64,000 nt of DNA from Pseudoalteromonas sp. T1lg88 (GTDB lineage Bacteria > Pseudomonadota > Gammaproteobacteria > Enterobacterales > Alteromonadaceae), in NCBI RefSeq assembly GCF_002964765.1, contig NZ_PQCF01000006.1:43665-107664 (forward strand). Reading direction: 5' to 3'. Under the pieces are notes generated by a model that did not search any database, was not told where the DNA came from, and saw only the letters and a program-made list of their open reading frames with translations. Both the position numbers and the translations under genes were made by a program. This document shows, one piece after another, positions 1-9,068 of this stretch; the stretch's first letter is position 1; every line of letters begins with the position of its first letter.

Positions 1-2
1 GT

Positions 3-611
3 ATTGTTGGCTCAATCACGGGTTTGGAACACATTGATAAGGCCAATGCAGAAGGCTGTGGTGTACTACTAATGGCACCGCATTATTTACACCTTGAAAT
101 GTCATCTCGGATCATGGGCACACAGCGCCAAGCCGTTGGCTTTTACCGACCCCATAACAACGCCTTGATGGATTATTTCACCACCAAAGGTCGACTACGC
201 TCAAACAAATATCTAGTTGGTAAGCGTGATATCAAAGGCCTTTTGAAAGCGCTAAAAGACAAAAATTTCTGTTATTACCTGCCGGACCAAGACTATGGCA
301 GAAAACGCAGCGTTTTTGCCCCATTCTTCGCTGTTGAACAGGCCGCGAGTACAACAGGGACGCTTATCTTTGCATCTGCGAAATACTGTAAAACACTAAG
401 TATCCACAGCCGTCGTGATGAAAAGGGTAAATATCATTTAGGGGTGCAACCTGCGCTTGAGAATTTCCCAAGCGGCGATGAGGTGGCCGATGTCACAGCA
501 GTCAATCAACGTATGGAAGAGGCTATTAATAAAGCGCCTGAGCAGTATATGTGGCTGCATAGACGCTTTAAGACGCGACCTGATGAGAATTCCCCCTCAT
601 ATTACCGCTAA
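3..611 (+). CDS. Lipid A biosynthesis lauroyl/myristoyl acyltransferase (LpxL/HtrB family), 5' end outside window
   Basis: Membrane-associated acyltransferase that adds a secondary acyl chain to Kdo2-lipid A precursors. The frame is open to the left edge, so the N-terminus is missing; an internal TTG at 24 is not the real start. Visible family marks are the H-x4-E catalytic motif (HYLHLE), the block YLPDQDYGRKRSVFAPFF, and the C-terminal WLHRRFKTRP signature. About 200 of the usual ~305 residues are present. It converges with glnE. Whether it is LpxL, LpxM or LpxP cannot be decided from this part. Confidence 0.9.
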   Translation: MVGSITGLEHIDKANAEGCGVLLMAPHYLHLEMSSRIMGTQRQAVGFYRPHNNALMDYFTTKGRLRSNKYLVGKRDIKGLLKALKDKNFCYYLPDQDYGRKRSVFAPFFAVEQAASTTGTLIFASAKYCKTLSIHSRRDEKGKYHLGVQPALENFPSGDEVADVTAVNQRMEEAINKAPEQYMWLHRRFKTRPDENSPSYYR

Positions 612-630
612 CGATTAACATAAGCTTCGC

Positions 631-730
631 GTCGATGACACCCTTAAGCCAACTTGAATCGGGTGGGCAGAGTCATCGACAACGACTTTGGCGGCTATAG
701 ACGGGCAAGTGCTTTAAAACAATTGCCCGC
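631..730. terminator. Convergent intergenic region with two inverted repeats
   Basis: Between the convergent acyltransferase and glnE genes. GTCGATGAC (631-639) pairs with GTCATCGAC (672-680), and CGGGCAA (702-708) pairs with TTGCCCG (723-729). Neither stem is followed by a clear T tract, so intrinsic termination is only a guess from position. Confidence 0.3.
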
Positions 731-739
731 TAAGCCAGG

Positions 740-3583
740 CTATTCAACTAAGGACGATGCAAACAAGGCCGCCCACACATCACTGACGCTGGTTATTTCC
801 TGTTGCACGTCCGCCTTGGCCACCAGCTTATCCTGGTTACGCAAACTCAATACATGATAAAGACCGCGGTAATGGCAATAGGCATGGATCAGCTGCTGCG
901 CCTCAGCTTCGCTAATGCAATCATAGGCCGCGGCGATTTCTAAAATGCGGATATTATCCGAGTAGGTCACCAGCTGCGGATGCTCGGCGGCATAAGCCAG
1001 CACCAGATACTGGGTAATAAACTCTATGTCCGTCATGCCGCCATGACCTTGCTTGAGGTCGAACAAGAGCTCGTTATCCCGACTCAGATGCTGGCGCATT
1101 TTCTCGCGCATCTGCTGTACATCTTGTTGTAATTGCACCCGCTCTCGGCTCTGCGTCAGTATGCTGTGGCGTATTTCATCAAAGCGCGTCGCCAAATCCT
1201 GACTGCCATAAATCACCCGCGCGCGCACCAGGGCCTGATGCTCCCAGGTCCAGGCCTGAGTCTGCTGATAATGCAAAAAGCTTTCGATATTAATGGCCAG
1301 CAGGCCTGATGAACCCTCGGGGCGTAAACGGGTATCCAGCTCATACAAGATACCGGAGCTGGTGCGGGTATTAAACAAATGCATTAGTCGCTGCGCCAGC
1401 TTTAAATAAAACTGGCGGGAGGAGATCTGCTTATCGCCATCGGTATTGGAGTCGCCATCATGGTTATGGACAAACACCAGATCGAGATCCGAGTCATAAC
1501 CCAGCTCTAAGCCGCCAGCCTTGCCATAGGCGATGACCGCAAAATCCTTGTGCTCATCGTCCGTGCCCTCGGGACGACCAAAACGCGCCACCATTTGCTG
1601 CCAGGCCAGATTTACCGCCTGCTCAACTATGGCCTGCGCTAAGGCGGTCAGGTGATCGCTCACCTTCATTAACGGCAATACCCCTGTGGCATCGGCGGCG
1701 GCAATGCGCAGCTGCTGGGTTTGTTTAAACTGGCGCAGGGCTTCCATTTGCAGCTCAAGGTCCTGCTCATCAATCCGCAGAAAATATTGGCGGATCTCAT
1801 TGGCATAGGCATCCAAGGGCAAAGGCTTGTAGAGCTCTGCCGGGTCGATCAGTTCATCGAGCAAAATAGGATGATGAGCAATTTGCTCCCCTATCCAACG
1901 ACTGTGGGCACATAAACGCACCAATTGCTGCAGGGCACCTGGGTTTTCCAATAAGAGTTCTAAATAGGTGGTACGCGACATGATCTTATCGAGCACATTA
2001 GCGACCAAGGCGAATACCTCGCCGCTGGCGCTGATTTTTTGTAGCTGCGCCAAAACCTGAGGCATCAGCTTGTCTAAGGTATCCCGGCCGCGCTTGCCGA
2101 TAGGCTGCTTGCTGACCCGCTCACGAAAATGCTGCAAAGGCACCTGCCAGCTCGCCCTTTGCTCCGAGTCTAGAATAACATCGCTGAGCGCCTCAATATC
2201 GCCGTGCTCCCAGGCCAATACATACCCACTGTCCACTGTGGCACTGGGTTCCTGCTCAAACCCTATGACCTGCTCAAATTCAGTGCGAATGCGAACCATG
2301 GCGGCGTCAATCAGTGCCCGAGCCCCCTGCTCATCGGGCTGCTCTAGCAAATAGCTTAAGCGCAGCCAATCTTGATCGTTATCCGGCAACTGCTGGGTTT
2401 GCTGATCGGCAAAGGCTTGTAAATATTGCTCCACTCGGCGCAATAAGGCGTAGTCGTACCAAAGCTGCTGATATTGGTCGTCGTTGAATACCGTCAATGC
2501 GGTGAGCGCCTTAAGCGCCTGATGCAGCCCCGGAGTTTGCAATTGTCGCTCGCGGCCACCGCGAATCAGCTGCAGCGCCTGCACCACGAACTCCACCTCG
2601 CGAATACCACCGGCGCCGAGCTTAATATTGTCGACCAGACCCTTACGCCTTACCTCCTGTGCAATCAGCGATTTCATCTTACGCAGCGACTCAATCACAG
2701 AAAAATCGATATAACGACGATAAACAAAGGGTCGTAGCAAGGTATAAAATTCCTGATGGTAGGCGTTTGCGCTGCCGATCAGACGGCCCTTAAGCATGGC
2801 GTAGCGCTCCCACTCACGGCCCTGCTCCTGATAATAATCTTCCATGGCAACAAAGCTCATCACCAAGGGGCCACTGTCACCAAAGGGGCGCAGGCGCATA
2901 TCGACACGAAACACGCGGCCATCGGCGGTGTGCTGATCCAGCGCCGCAATCACCTTTTGCGCCACCTTGGTGTAAAACACCTGAGCTTCTACGCTGCGAC
3001 GTCCGCCCTGGGTTGGGACCGAGCGCGGATAGGTGAAGATCAAATCTATATCTGAAGAATAATTAAGCTCAAAGCCCCCTAGCTTGCCCATGCCTAAAAT
3101 CATCATAGGCAGGCGTTCGCCCTGCTCATCCAACGGCTCACCATTGAGCCTAGCCACCTGCGCATAGGCCCAGCAATTAGCGGCATCGATTAACTTATCA
3201 CTCAACTCGGATACATAACGCATGGAGTCGGCAATATCGTTTTTACACACCAAATCGAGGTAGGCTACATGCAACCAATATTGCTGTCGGTACAAACGCA
3301 AGCGGCGCTGCGCTTGGGCATCATCAAGCTCTTCCAAGGGCTCACTAAAAACCTCGGGGGCCGAATAGGACGCTTGTTGCTCGGGAGCGAGCAGCCACTG
3401 ACCCCAGTGCGGATGGGCGCTGAGTACCTTAAAGGCAAAGTCGCTGAGCGCCAGTAATTGCACCAAGGGCGACCGCAGGGGCGCCTGCTGAGGCGTCTCG
3501 GTTTCCTGCTGGTTATATATCTCTTGATAGCGACTTTCACCAAGTTGTTGTAATAGTGAGGGAATAGTTATGGCTGCTGGCAT
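740..3583 (-). CDS. glnE: Bifunctional glutamine synthetase adenylyltransferase/adenylyl-removing enzyme
   Basis: Cytoplasmic enzyme that adenylylates and deadenylylates glutamine synthetase in response to PII state, tuning nitrogen assimilation. It has 947 residues, the usual full length. Two nucleotidyltransferase domains are visible. The N-terminal one has GMGKLGGFELNYSSDIDL near residue 164 (adenylyl-removing half). The C-terminal one has AYGKAGGLELGYDSDLDL near residue 685 (adenylyltransferase half). Both keep the paired aspartates (DID/DLD) that bind metal. The ATG at 3583 is preceded by an AGAGAG-type ribosome site. It is divergent from the DUF350 gene, with 70 bp between starts. Confidence 0.97.
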   Translation of the reverse strand: MPAAITIPSLLQQLGESRYQEIYNQQETETPQQAPLRSPLVQLLALSDFAFKVLSAHPHWGQWLLAPEQQASYSAPEVFSEPLEELDDAQAQRRLRLYRQQYWLHVAYLDLVCKNDIADSMRYVSELSDKLIDAANCWAYAQVARLNGEPLDEQGERLPMMILGMGKLGGFELNYSSDIDLIFTYPRSVPTQGGRRSVEAQVFYTKVAQKVIAALDQHTADGRVFRVDMRLRPFGDSGPLVMSFVAMEDYYQEQGREWERYAMLKGRLIGSANAYHQEFYTLLRPFVYRRYIDFSVIESLRKMKSLIAQEVRRKGLVDNIKLGAGGIREVEFVVQALQLIRGGRERQLQTPGLHQALKALTALTVFNDDQYQQLWYDYALLRRVEQYLQAFADQQTQQLPDNDQDWLRLSYLLEQPDEQGARALIDAAMVRIRTEFEQVIGFEQEPSATVDSGYVLAWEHGDIEALSDVILDSEQRASWQVPLQHFRERVSKQPIGKRGRDTLDKLMPQVLAQLQKISASGEVFALVANVLDKIMSRTTYLELLLENPGALQQLVRLCAHSRWIGEQIAHHPILLDELIDPAELYKPLPLDAYANEIRQYFLRIDEQDLELQMEALRQFKQTQQLRIAAADATGVLPLMKVSDHLTALAQAIVEQAVNLAWQQMVARFGRPEGTDDEHKDFAVIAYGKAGGLELGYDSDLDLVFVHNHDGDSNTDGDKQISSRQFYLKLAQRLMHLFNTRTSSGILYELDTRLRPEGSSGLLAINIESFLHYQQTQAWTWEHQALVRARVIYGSQDLATRFDEIRHSILTQSRERVQLQQDVQQMREKMRQHLSRDNELLFDLKQGHGGMTDIEFITQYLVLAYAAEHPQLVTYSDNIRILEIAAAYDCISEAEAQQLIHAYCHYRGLYHVLSLRNQDKLVAKADVQQEITSVSDVWAALFASSLVE

Positions 3584-3653
3584 GAAATAGCTCTCTTTTA
3601 AGTTACGGCCAAGCGTACTAGAATGAAGTCAAAGTTACTCTAATGTTGTCAGT

Positions 3654-4544
3654 ATGACGTATTTTACCTTGTCAAACGAGTCCCTCTACACTTTTGCAAT
3701 TTGCTTTGTGGCCATTGCCTTAGTGCTGTTTCTGCTGCGTATCTACACCCAGGTCAAGGCGCGACAAACCCTCAGTGAAGAGCTTGCCCAGCGCGATAAC
3801 TTCGCCCTCGGCATCAGTTACGCCAGTTATTTGCTTTCTCTGGTGCTGGTCATAGGTTATCTACTCGACGACTTCTCCCTCGCCGTAATGAAGCAATCAC
3901 CCTGGAAGGTGCCTTTTTTATTGCTGTTGATGATGCTGTTTATCAAGGTAGGTCAGGCCATACATCGCAAATGGATATTGAATCGTTTTAACGAAGAAAA
4001 GGCGATTTTAAAGCAAAACGTCTGTGCCGCCATGGTCGACTCCGGCATGTTGCTAGGCAACAGCATAGTAGTTATTGGATTAGTTAACTGGTCGCAAACC
4101 AATAGCCTATACTCTTTGCTAGTGGTGTCAGTCAGCTTTTTAATGTTGCAGTGCATGTTTGCCTTAGACAGCAAAATACGCGAGGCGCGCTTTGCTAAAT
4201 TTAACCAGGGCGCATCACTGCAGAATAACTTTAACCTGGAAAACACCTCTATCGGCATCCGCTATGCGGGCAAGTCACTGGGTATGGCTCTGGCCATCTA
4301 TGCCGGGCTTGCCAGTGCGACTTACCACAGCGGCAAGATGGTAGAAAACGTTTTTACATTGGCGGTACACTGTGGTCTGATGTGGATACTGGTTATGGCA
4401 ATGTCACGGGTAGTACTTTTAATCGTGCTCTATCGCGTCAATACCGGTGTAGAAGTTGATCATCAGGATAATGTCGGCATAGCCGCGGTTGAGTTTTCGG
4501 TGCATTGCGCCATGGGCTATTTACTGATTCAATTTTTTGCATAG
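3654..4544 (+). CDS. Integral membrane protein with two DUF350 (UPF0719/YjfL-like) domains
   Basis: A 296-residue inner-membrane protein with about eight hydrophobic segments. The DUF350 pattern occurs twice: NFALGISYASYLLSLVLVIG (residues ~48-67) with a partner segment starting SIGIRYAGKSLGMALAIYAG (~200-220), and a final NVGIAAVEFSVHCAMGYLLIQ near the C-terminus. E. coli YjfL-type proteins have a single copy of about 130 residues, so this is a tandem duplication, a form known in Shewanella-like genomes. Function is unknown. The next gene starts 15 bp downstream, suggesting co-transcription. Confidence 0.8.
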   Translation: MTYFTLSNESLYTFAICFVAIALVLFLLRIYTQVKARQTLSEELAQRDNFALGISYASYLLSLVLVIGYLLDDFSLAVMKQSPWKVPFLLLLMMLFIKVGQAIHRKWILNRFNEEKAILKQNVCAAMVDSGMLLGNSIVVIGLVNWSQTNSLYSLLVVSVSFLMLQCMFALDSKIREARFAKFNQGASLQNNFNLENTSIGIRYAGKSLGMALAIYAGLASATYHSGKMVENVFTLAVHCGLMWILVMAMSRVVLLIVLYRVNTGVEVDHQDNVGIAAVEFSVHCAMGYLLIQFFA

Positions 4545-4559
4545 GGCATAAGGGCTCCC

Positions 4560-4982
4560 ATGAACTTAAGCAATTTTCTCCTACTCGACGGTGATCCCCT
4601 GCTTAGTAATGCTTTTTGCACTCGAGTTGACAGTTCACAAGTGATTGTCGCCGGCGCCAATACCCGCCACATGGTTAAGCTTATGTTTGACCAACAGGCC
4701 AAGGATTATTGCTACTGTGATTTTACCAATGAAATCAGCGTTGCCGAGTTATCCAGTTACCTGTCGCGACACCATAAGATTGCCGGTGTGCTTATTTTTG
4801 CCGAGGTCTATAAGAGCGCCAACGCCACCTTTAAATGGATAATTGATTCCCTGCATCCCAAGCGCTATCTGATCGAACAACACGACCAACATTACCACCT
4901 TGAACCTCTAGACACTCCCTTTCGCCACAACCACTTAAGCTGCAATCAGGACCCAGATTCACTTGCGCATTTAGGCGACTAG
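4560..4982 (+). CDS. Hypothetical protein, 140 residues, downstream of double-DUF350 gene
   Basis: I do not recognise this family. The protein has no signal peptide or membrane helix. It shows an alternating alpha/beta pattern with several Cys and His (CYCDF near residue 51-55, HYHLEPL, RHNHLSC near the end). The start ATG at 4560 lies 15 bp after the DUF350 stop and the codon use matches the neighbours, so it is probably a real gene of the same operon. A metal-binding role is possible but only from residue composition. Confidence 0.6.
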   Translation: MNLSNFLLLDGDPLLSNAFCTRVDSSQVIVAGANTRHMVKLMFDQQAKDYCYCDFTNEISVAELSSYLSRHHKIAGVLIFAEVYKSANATFKWIIDSLHPKRYLIEQHDQHYHLEPLDTPFRHNHLSCNQDPDSLAHLGD

Positions 4983-5018
4983 TTTAGACTGTCGCAAAAC
5001 CCCCTTTAGAGCATTCAT

Positions 5019-5753
5019 ATGAGAGTTCCGCATATTTATGAACCGGCATCCCTAGAACAAGGCATAGAGCTCGACCTAGGTGATGACGCCGCCGGACATA
5101 TTGGCCGCGTGCTGCGCATGCAAAGCGGCAACCAGATCAGCCTGTTTAACGGTGAGGGAGGCGAGTATTTATGTGAAATTCTGATCGCCAGTAAAAAACA
5201 GCTTCGTGTCAAGGTGCTTGAATTCAATGACTTCGAGTGCGAATCCCCCTTGGCGATTCACCTTGGTCAGGTGATCTCCCGTGGCGATAAGATGGATTTC
5301 ACCATTCAGAAATCCGTAGAGCTGGGAGTCAGCGAAATTACCCCCTTATTTAGCGAGCGCTGCGGAGTAAAATTGGCAGCGGACAGACTGGCTAAAAAGC
5401 ATCAGCAATGGCAGAAAATAGCCATCGCCGCGGCGGAGCAATGTGGTCGCAACCGCATTACCACAATCCACGAGCCCATGACTTTAGAGCAATGGCTGCA
5501 ACAAAGCACCAAAGCCACTAAACTTACCTTACACCCCCGCGCCGAGCACAGCATTAAAACCTTGGCCGCACCCAGCTCAGGCGTGCGCTTTTTAGTTGGT
5601 CCGGAAGGTGGTTTCAGCGATGAAGAAATCGCCTCAAGCCACAATAATGGTTTTATGGATATCCGCCTTGGCCCTCGGGTACTGCGTACGGAAACGGCGG
5701 CATTAACCGTACTCAGCGCGTTGCAGTTGGAATTTGGCGACCTCGGCAATTGA
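5019..5753 (+). CDS. rsmE: 16S rRNA (uracil(1498)-N(3))-methyltransferase
   Basis: SPOUT-class methyltransferase that uses S-adenosylmethionine to methylate U1498 of 16S rRNA in the decoding centre. It has 244 residues, the usual length. Seen: the N-terminal PUA-like part ([16 protein letters not shown]), [17 protein letters not shown] in the middle, and the knotted SAM site [12 protein letters not shown] (~190) followed by [13 protein letters not shown] (~217-229). It precedes gshB, an arrangement shared with E. coli and Shewanella. Confidence 0.97.
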   Translation: MRVPHIYEPASLEQGIELDLGDDAAGHIGRVLRMQSGNQISLFNGEGGEYLCEILIASKKQLRVKVLEFNDFECESPLAIHLGQVISRGDKMDFTIQKSVELGVSEITPLFSERCGVKLAADRLAKKHQQWQKIAIAAAEQCGRNRITTIHEPMTLEQWLQQSTKATKLTLHPRAEHSIKTLAAPSSGVRFLVGPEGGFSDEEIASSHNNGFMDIRLGPRVLRTETAALTVLSALQLEFGDLGN

Positions 5754-5809
5754 TTTTGTCCGCCGCCAACCCCATTACATAATTAGAATTTTTTTAAGCG
5801 AGCATAGCA

Positions 5810-6763
5810 ATGGCAATAAAACTGGGCATTATCAGCGACCCAATTTCTGGATTTAACATTAAAAAAGACACCGGCTTTGCGATGATGATGGAAGCACATA
5901 AGCGAGGTTATGAGCTGTATTATATTGAAATGGACGACCTGTTTTTACGCCAGGGCCGTGCCTATGCTCATGCCGCTAAAGCTGCAGTGTTCGATAATCC
6001 TGAAAAGTGGTACGAATTGCAGCCCCAGGCCGATATTGCCCTAGGCGAGCTGGATATCATCTTGATGCGCAAGGATCCGCCGTTTGATACCGAGTACGTA
6101 TATGCCACCTATATTTTAGAGCGTGCCGAGCTAGAAGGTGCTTTGGTGGTGAATAAGCCACAAAGCCTGCGTGATGCCAACGAAAAGCTCTACACCGCCT
6201 GGTTTAGCGAGTTTACCCCGGATACCCTGGTAACCCGCTCGGCCAAGCAAATTCGCCACTTCCTTGGCGAGCATGGCGATATCATTCTTAAGCCTTTAGA
6301 TGGCATGGGCGGCGCTTCTATTTTCCGCGTAAAACATGATGATGCCAATATCGGGGTGATCATCGAGACCTTGACCGAGCACGGCAGTCGCTATGCCATG
6401 GCACAAAATTATATCCCAGCGATCAAAGACGGCGATAAGCGCGTATTGGTAGTTGATGGTGAGGTGATCCCTTATTGTTTGGCCCGTATTCCGCAAAAAG
6501 GCGAAACGCGAGGCAACCTGGCCGCCGGTGGTCGTGGTGAAGTACGCCCGCTTAGCGATGATGAGCGTCGAATTGCCGAGGCCCTGGCACCAACTCTAAA
6601 AGCCAAGGGGTTGCTGTTTGTTGGTTTGGACATTATCGGCGATAAACTTACCGAGGTGAATGTCACCGCTCCGACTTGTGTGAAAGAAATCGAGGGCGAA
6701 ACAGGTATATCTATTACAGGGCAGTTTTTTGATGCGTTGGAGCGTAAGCTCACGCCAGCTTAA
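5810..6763 (+). CDS. gshB: Glutathione synthetase
   Basis: ATP-grasp ligase joining gamma-glutamylcysteine and glycine to make glutathione in the cytoplasm. It has 317 residues. Seen: the N-terminal GSH-synthase fold (LGIISDPISGFNIKKDT), the ATP-grasp loop LKPLDGMGGASIFRV (~160-175), the glycine-rich RGNLAAGGRGE segment, and the C-terminal metal/ATP site (DIIGDKLTEVNVTAPTCVKE). yqgE starts 13 bp downstream, so rsmE-gshB-yqgE-ruvX looks like one operon. Confidence 0.97.
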   Translation: MAIKLGIISDPISGFNIKKDTGFAMMMEAHKRGYELYYIEMDDLFLRQGRAYAHAAKAAVFDNPEKWYELQPQADIALGELDIILMRKDPPFDTEYVYATYILERAELEGALVVNKPQSLRDANEKLYTAWFSEFTPDTLVTRSAKQIRHFLGEHGDIILKPLDGMGGASIFRVKHDDANIGVIIETLTEHGSRYAMAQNYIPAIKDGDKRVLVVDGEVIPYCLARIPQKGETRGNLAAGGRGEVRPLSDDERRIAEALAPTLKAKGLLFVGLDIIGDKLTEVNVTAPTCVKEIEGETGISITGQFFDALERKLTPA

Positions 6764-6776
6764 TTAAGGTACGCCT

Positions 6777-7334
6777 ATGCAATCATTAACGAACCACTTT
6801 TTGATAGCCATGCCGTCGATGCAAGATCCCTTCTTCAAGCACGCGGTAGCCTACATTTGCGAGCACAATGATGATGGTGCCATGGGTTTGGTGATCAACC
6901 AGCCCATAGATGTGACCGTGGGCGAGTTGCTCGACAAGGTCGAGATAGATAACGACAAAAGCAGCCAGGCAGCAGGCCATCAAGTTTTCGCTGGCGGGCC
7001 GGTAAAAACTGACCGTGGTTTTGTACTGCACACCCCAAAACCCGGTTATGCTTCGTCGCAGGAGTTAAGCTCAGAAATCATGATCACCACCTCCAAGGAT
7101 GTGCTTGCCAGCCTGACCACCAGCGATGCACCACAGGACTTTATAATCACCCTGGGCTATGCCGGTTGGGATGAAGGTCAGCTGGAAAAAGAGCTGCTGG
7201 AGAATACCTGGTTGATCATAGAGGCCGACCCACAGATCATCTTTAATACTCCCATTAATGAGCGCTGGCACAAGGCCCTGGCTTTGGTGGGCATAGATGC
7301 AGACAAACTAAGCCTTGAGGCCGGACACGCATGA
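6777..7334 (+). CDS. yqgE: UPF0301/AlgH family protein YqgE
   Basis: Cytoplasmic protein of 185 residues in the UPF0301 (AlgH) family. Recognised from [30 protein letters not shown], the VFAGGPV block and the [15 protein letters not shown] block. Its molecular role is not settled. Its stop overlaps the ruvX start (ATGA at 7331-7334), indicating translational coupling, and the gshB-yqgE-ruvX order is widely conserved. Confidence 0.93.
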   Translation: MQSLTNHFLIAMPSMQDPFFKHAVAYICEHNDDGAMGLVINQPIDVTVGELLDKVEIDNDKSSQAAGHQVFAGGPVKTDRGFVLHTPKPGYASSQELSSEIMITTSKDVLASLTTSDAPQDFIITLGYAGWDEGQLEKELLENTWLIIEADPQIIFNTPINERWHKALALVGIDADKLSLEAGHA

Positions 7335-7780
7335 CTAACAGCAGTAAAGCGCCACAGGGACAACGCAGCGTGATGGGTTTTGACTTTGGCACCAAAAGCA
7401 TAGGCGTGGCCATTGGCCAGGAGCTTACCGGTACCGCCAATGCCCTGCGCGCTATCAAGGCCCGTGACGGCATTCCCAACTGGGATGATATTCGCGCCCT
7501 GGTCAACGAATGGCAACCGGATTTACTGGTGGTGGGTCTGCCATTGAATATGGATGGCACAGAGCAAGACCTGACCCACCGCGCCCGCAAGTTTGCCAAT
7601 CGCCTGCATAACCAAACTGGTTTACAGGTCGAAACCCAGGACGAGCGCCTGACCACGGCAGCGGCCAAGGAGCATTTATTTGCCTCTGGCGGCTATCGCA
7701 ACCTACGTAAGGATAATATCGACAACGCCTCGGCGGTGTTGATCCTCGAAAGTTATTTTTCCGCCGCCTACGGCGAATAA
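7331..7780 (+). CDS. ruvX: Putative Holliday junction resolvase / pre-16S rRNA nuclease YqgF
   Basis: RNase H-fold nuclease of 149 residues, annotated as RuvX or as the pre-16S rRNA 5'-end processing nuclease. Seen: the first acidic motif [16 protein letters not shown] (~15-30), [16 protein letters not shown] (~68), DERLTTAAA (~105) and the last acidic region [15 protein letters not shown] (~130), all matching family catalytic positions. It overlaps yqgE by four bases. Confidence 0.94.
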   Translation: MTNSSKAPQGQRSVMGFDFGTKSIGVAIGQELTGTANALRAIKARDGIPNWDDIRALVNEWQPDLLVVGLPLNMDGTEQDLTHRARKFANRLHNQTGLQVETQDERLTTAAAKEHLFASGGYRNLRKDNIDNASAVLILESYFSAAYGE

Positions 7781-7784
7781 AGCC

Positions 7785-7854
7785 TTGTAGGTCGGGCTTG
7801 TAGCCCGACAATGGATTTACGACACATTTTGTCGGCCTGCAGGCCGACCTACAA
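7785..7854. repeat. REP/BIME-like palindromic element
   Basis: Two imperfect palindromes face each other. TTGTAGGTCGG (7785-7795) opens a stem closed by GCCCGACA. The second, GTCGGCCTGCAGGCCGAC (7831-7848), ends with CCGACCTACAA (7844-7854), the exact complement of the left end. The arrangement matches GTAGGTCGGG-type REP pairs found in many gammaproteobacteria. It sits between the 3' ends of convergent ruvX and pilU. Confidence 0.7.
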
Positions 7855-7864
7855 CGGATACAAT

Positions 7865-7888
7865 AAGGGCGACCATGCGGTCGCCCTT
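7865..7888. terminator. Bidirectional intrinsic terminator between ruvX and pilU
   Basis: Perfect 10-bp stem AAGGGCGACC / GGTCGCCCTT with loop ATGC, followed by a T-rich run on the plus strand and flanked by A residues for the minus strand. It is well placed to stop both convergent operons. Confidence 0.8.
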
Positions 7889-7917
7889 AATTATTTATGC
7901 AGGTTTTTATGCCTGAT

Positions 7918-9054
7918 TTAAAACTTATCGTCGTCGCTGCTTAAGCCGTCAACGGTCACACCTTGCAAGAAGCCGGCGCCCTGTTGGTCATTACTACGCA
8001 ACTTGATCATCAAACGCAGATCGTTTGGCGAGTCCGCATGGTGTAGCGCATCGGCATAATTGATGCGTTTTTCCTGATAGTGGTTGAATAACGCCTGGTC
8101 GAAGGTCTGCATACCGATTTGCGTCGACTTGGCCATCACCTCTTTAATCGAGCCGATTTCACCTTTTTTGATAAGCTCGGCCACCATGGGTGAGTTCAGC
8201 AACACCTCGATTGCCGCCACACGGCCATTGCCGTCTGTGGTGGGGATCAACTGCTGGGCGATAATGGCGCGCAAGTTCAATGCCAGGTCATATTTCAGCT
8301 TCTCGTGCTTTTCTTTTGGCACCAGATGCATAATACGGTCGATGGCTTGGTTAGCATTGTTGGCGTGCAGGGTTGCCACACACAAGTGACCGGTTTCGGC
8401 AAAGGCAAGAGCATATTCCATGGTCTCTTGCGAGCGAATTTCACCGATAAGGATCACATCCGGGGCCTGACGCAGGGAGCTTTTCAGCGCCGCTTCAAAG
8501 CTTTCCGTATCCAGACCCACCTCACGCTGAGTAATGATACTCTTATTATGTTCATGGACGAATTCAATCGGGTCCTCTATGGTCAGAATGTGACCCTTTT
8601 GATTGCGGTTACGATAACCTAGCAGTGCCGCCATTGACGTCGACTTACCCGTACCCGTACCACCAACAAACAACACCAGACCCCGTTTTTTCATGATCAC
8701 ATCGGTTAATACCGATGGTAGGCCGAGGTCTTCCGCATTAGGAATAACCGTGTTAATACGACGAATAACCATACCCGCCTGATCGCGCTGCCAAAATGCC
8801 GATACCCGGAAGCGGCCTTCTTCGGTGGCGATGGCGAAGTTACATTCTTTGGTGCTATGGAATTCATTGATCTGCTTGTCGGTCATGGCCGACTCAACCA
8901 GAGTCAGGGCCTCTTCATCGTTCAATACATGCTCGTCTAGCGGCGTAAGCTCACCATTGACCTTGGCGCTCACTGGTAAACCACTAGAAACAAATACGTC
9001 CGACGCCTCCAGGGCGACCATCTTATGCAGATGATGTGATAATGACTGTAACAT
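7918..9054 (-). CDS. pilU: Type IV pilus retraction-associated ATPase PilU
   Basis: Hexameric cytoplasmic secretion-ATPase paralogue that works with PilT in type IV pilus retraction. It has 378 residues. Seen: N-terminal PAS-like domain, Walker A GGTGTGKST (~131), Asp box EDPIEFVHEHNKS, Walker B DVILIGEIR (~200) and His box GHLCVATLHANN (~222). It differs from the PilT pattern in lacking the C-terminal AIRNLIRE motif. It lies 14 bp behind pilT in the same operon. Confidence 0.95.
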   Translation of the reverse strand: MLQSLSHHLHKMVALEASDVFVSSGLPVSAKVNGELTPLDEHVLNDEEALTLVESAMTDKQINEFHSTKECNFAIATEEGRFRVSAFWQRDQAGMVIRRINTVIPNAEDLGLPSVLTDVIMKKRGLVLFVGGTGTGKSTSMAALLGYRNRNQKGHILTIEDPIEFVHEHNKSIITQREVGLDTESFEAALKSSLRQAPDVILIGEIRSQETMEYALAFAETGHLCVATLHANNANQAIDRIMHLVPKEKHEKLKYDLALNLRAIIAQQLIPTTDGNGRVAAIEVLLNSPMVAELIKKGEIGSIKEVMAKSTQIGMQTFDQALFNHYQEKRINYADALHHADSPNDLRLMIKLRSNDQQGAGFLQGVTVDGLSSDDDKF

Positions 9055-9068
9055 TGTTGATTTCTATC

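Noticed and set aside
654..857. 67-codon frame after the acyltransferase gene
   Set aside because: Lies mostly antisense to the end of glnE with no ribosome site.
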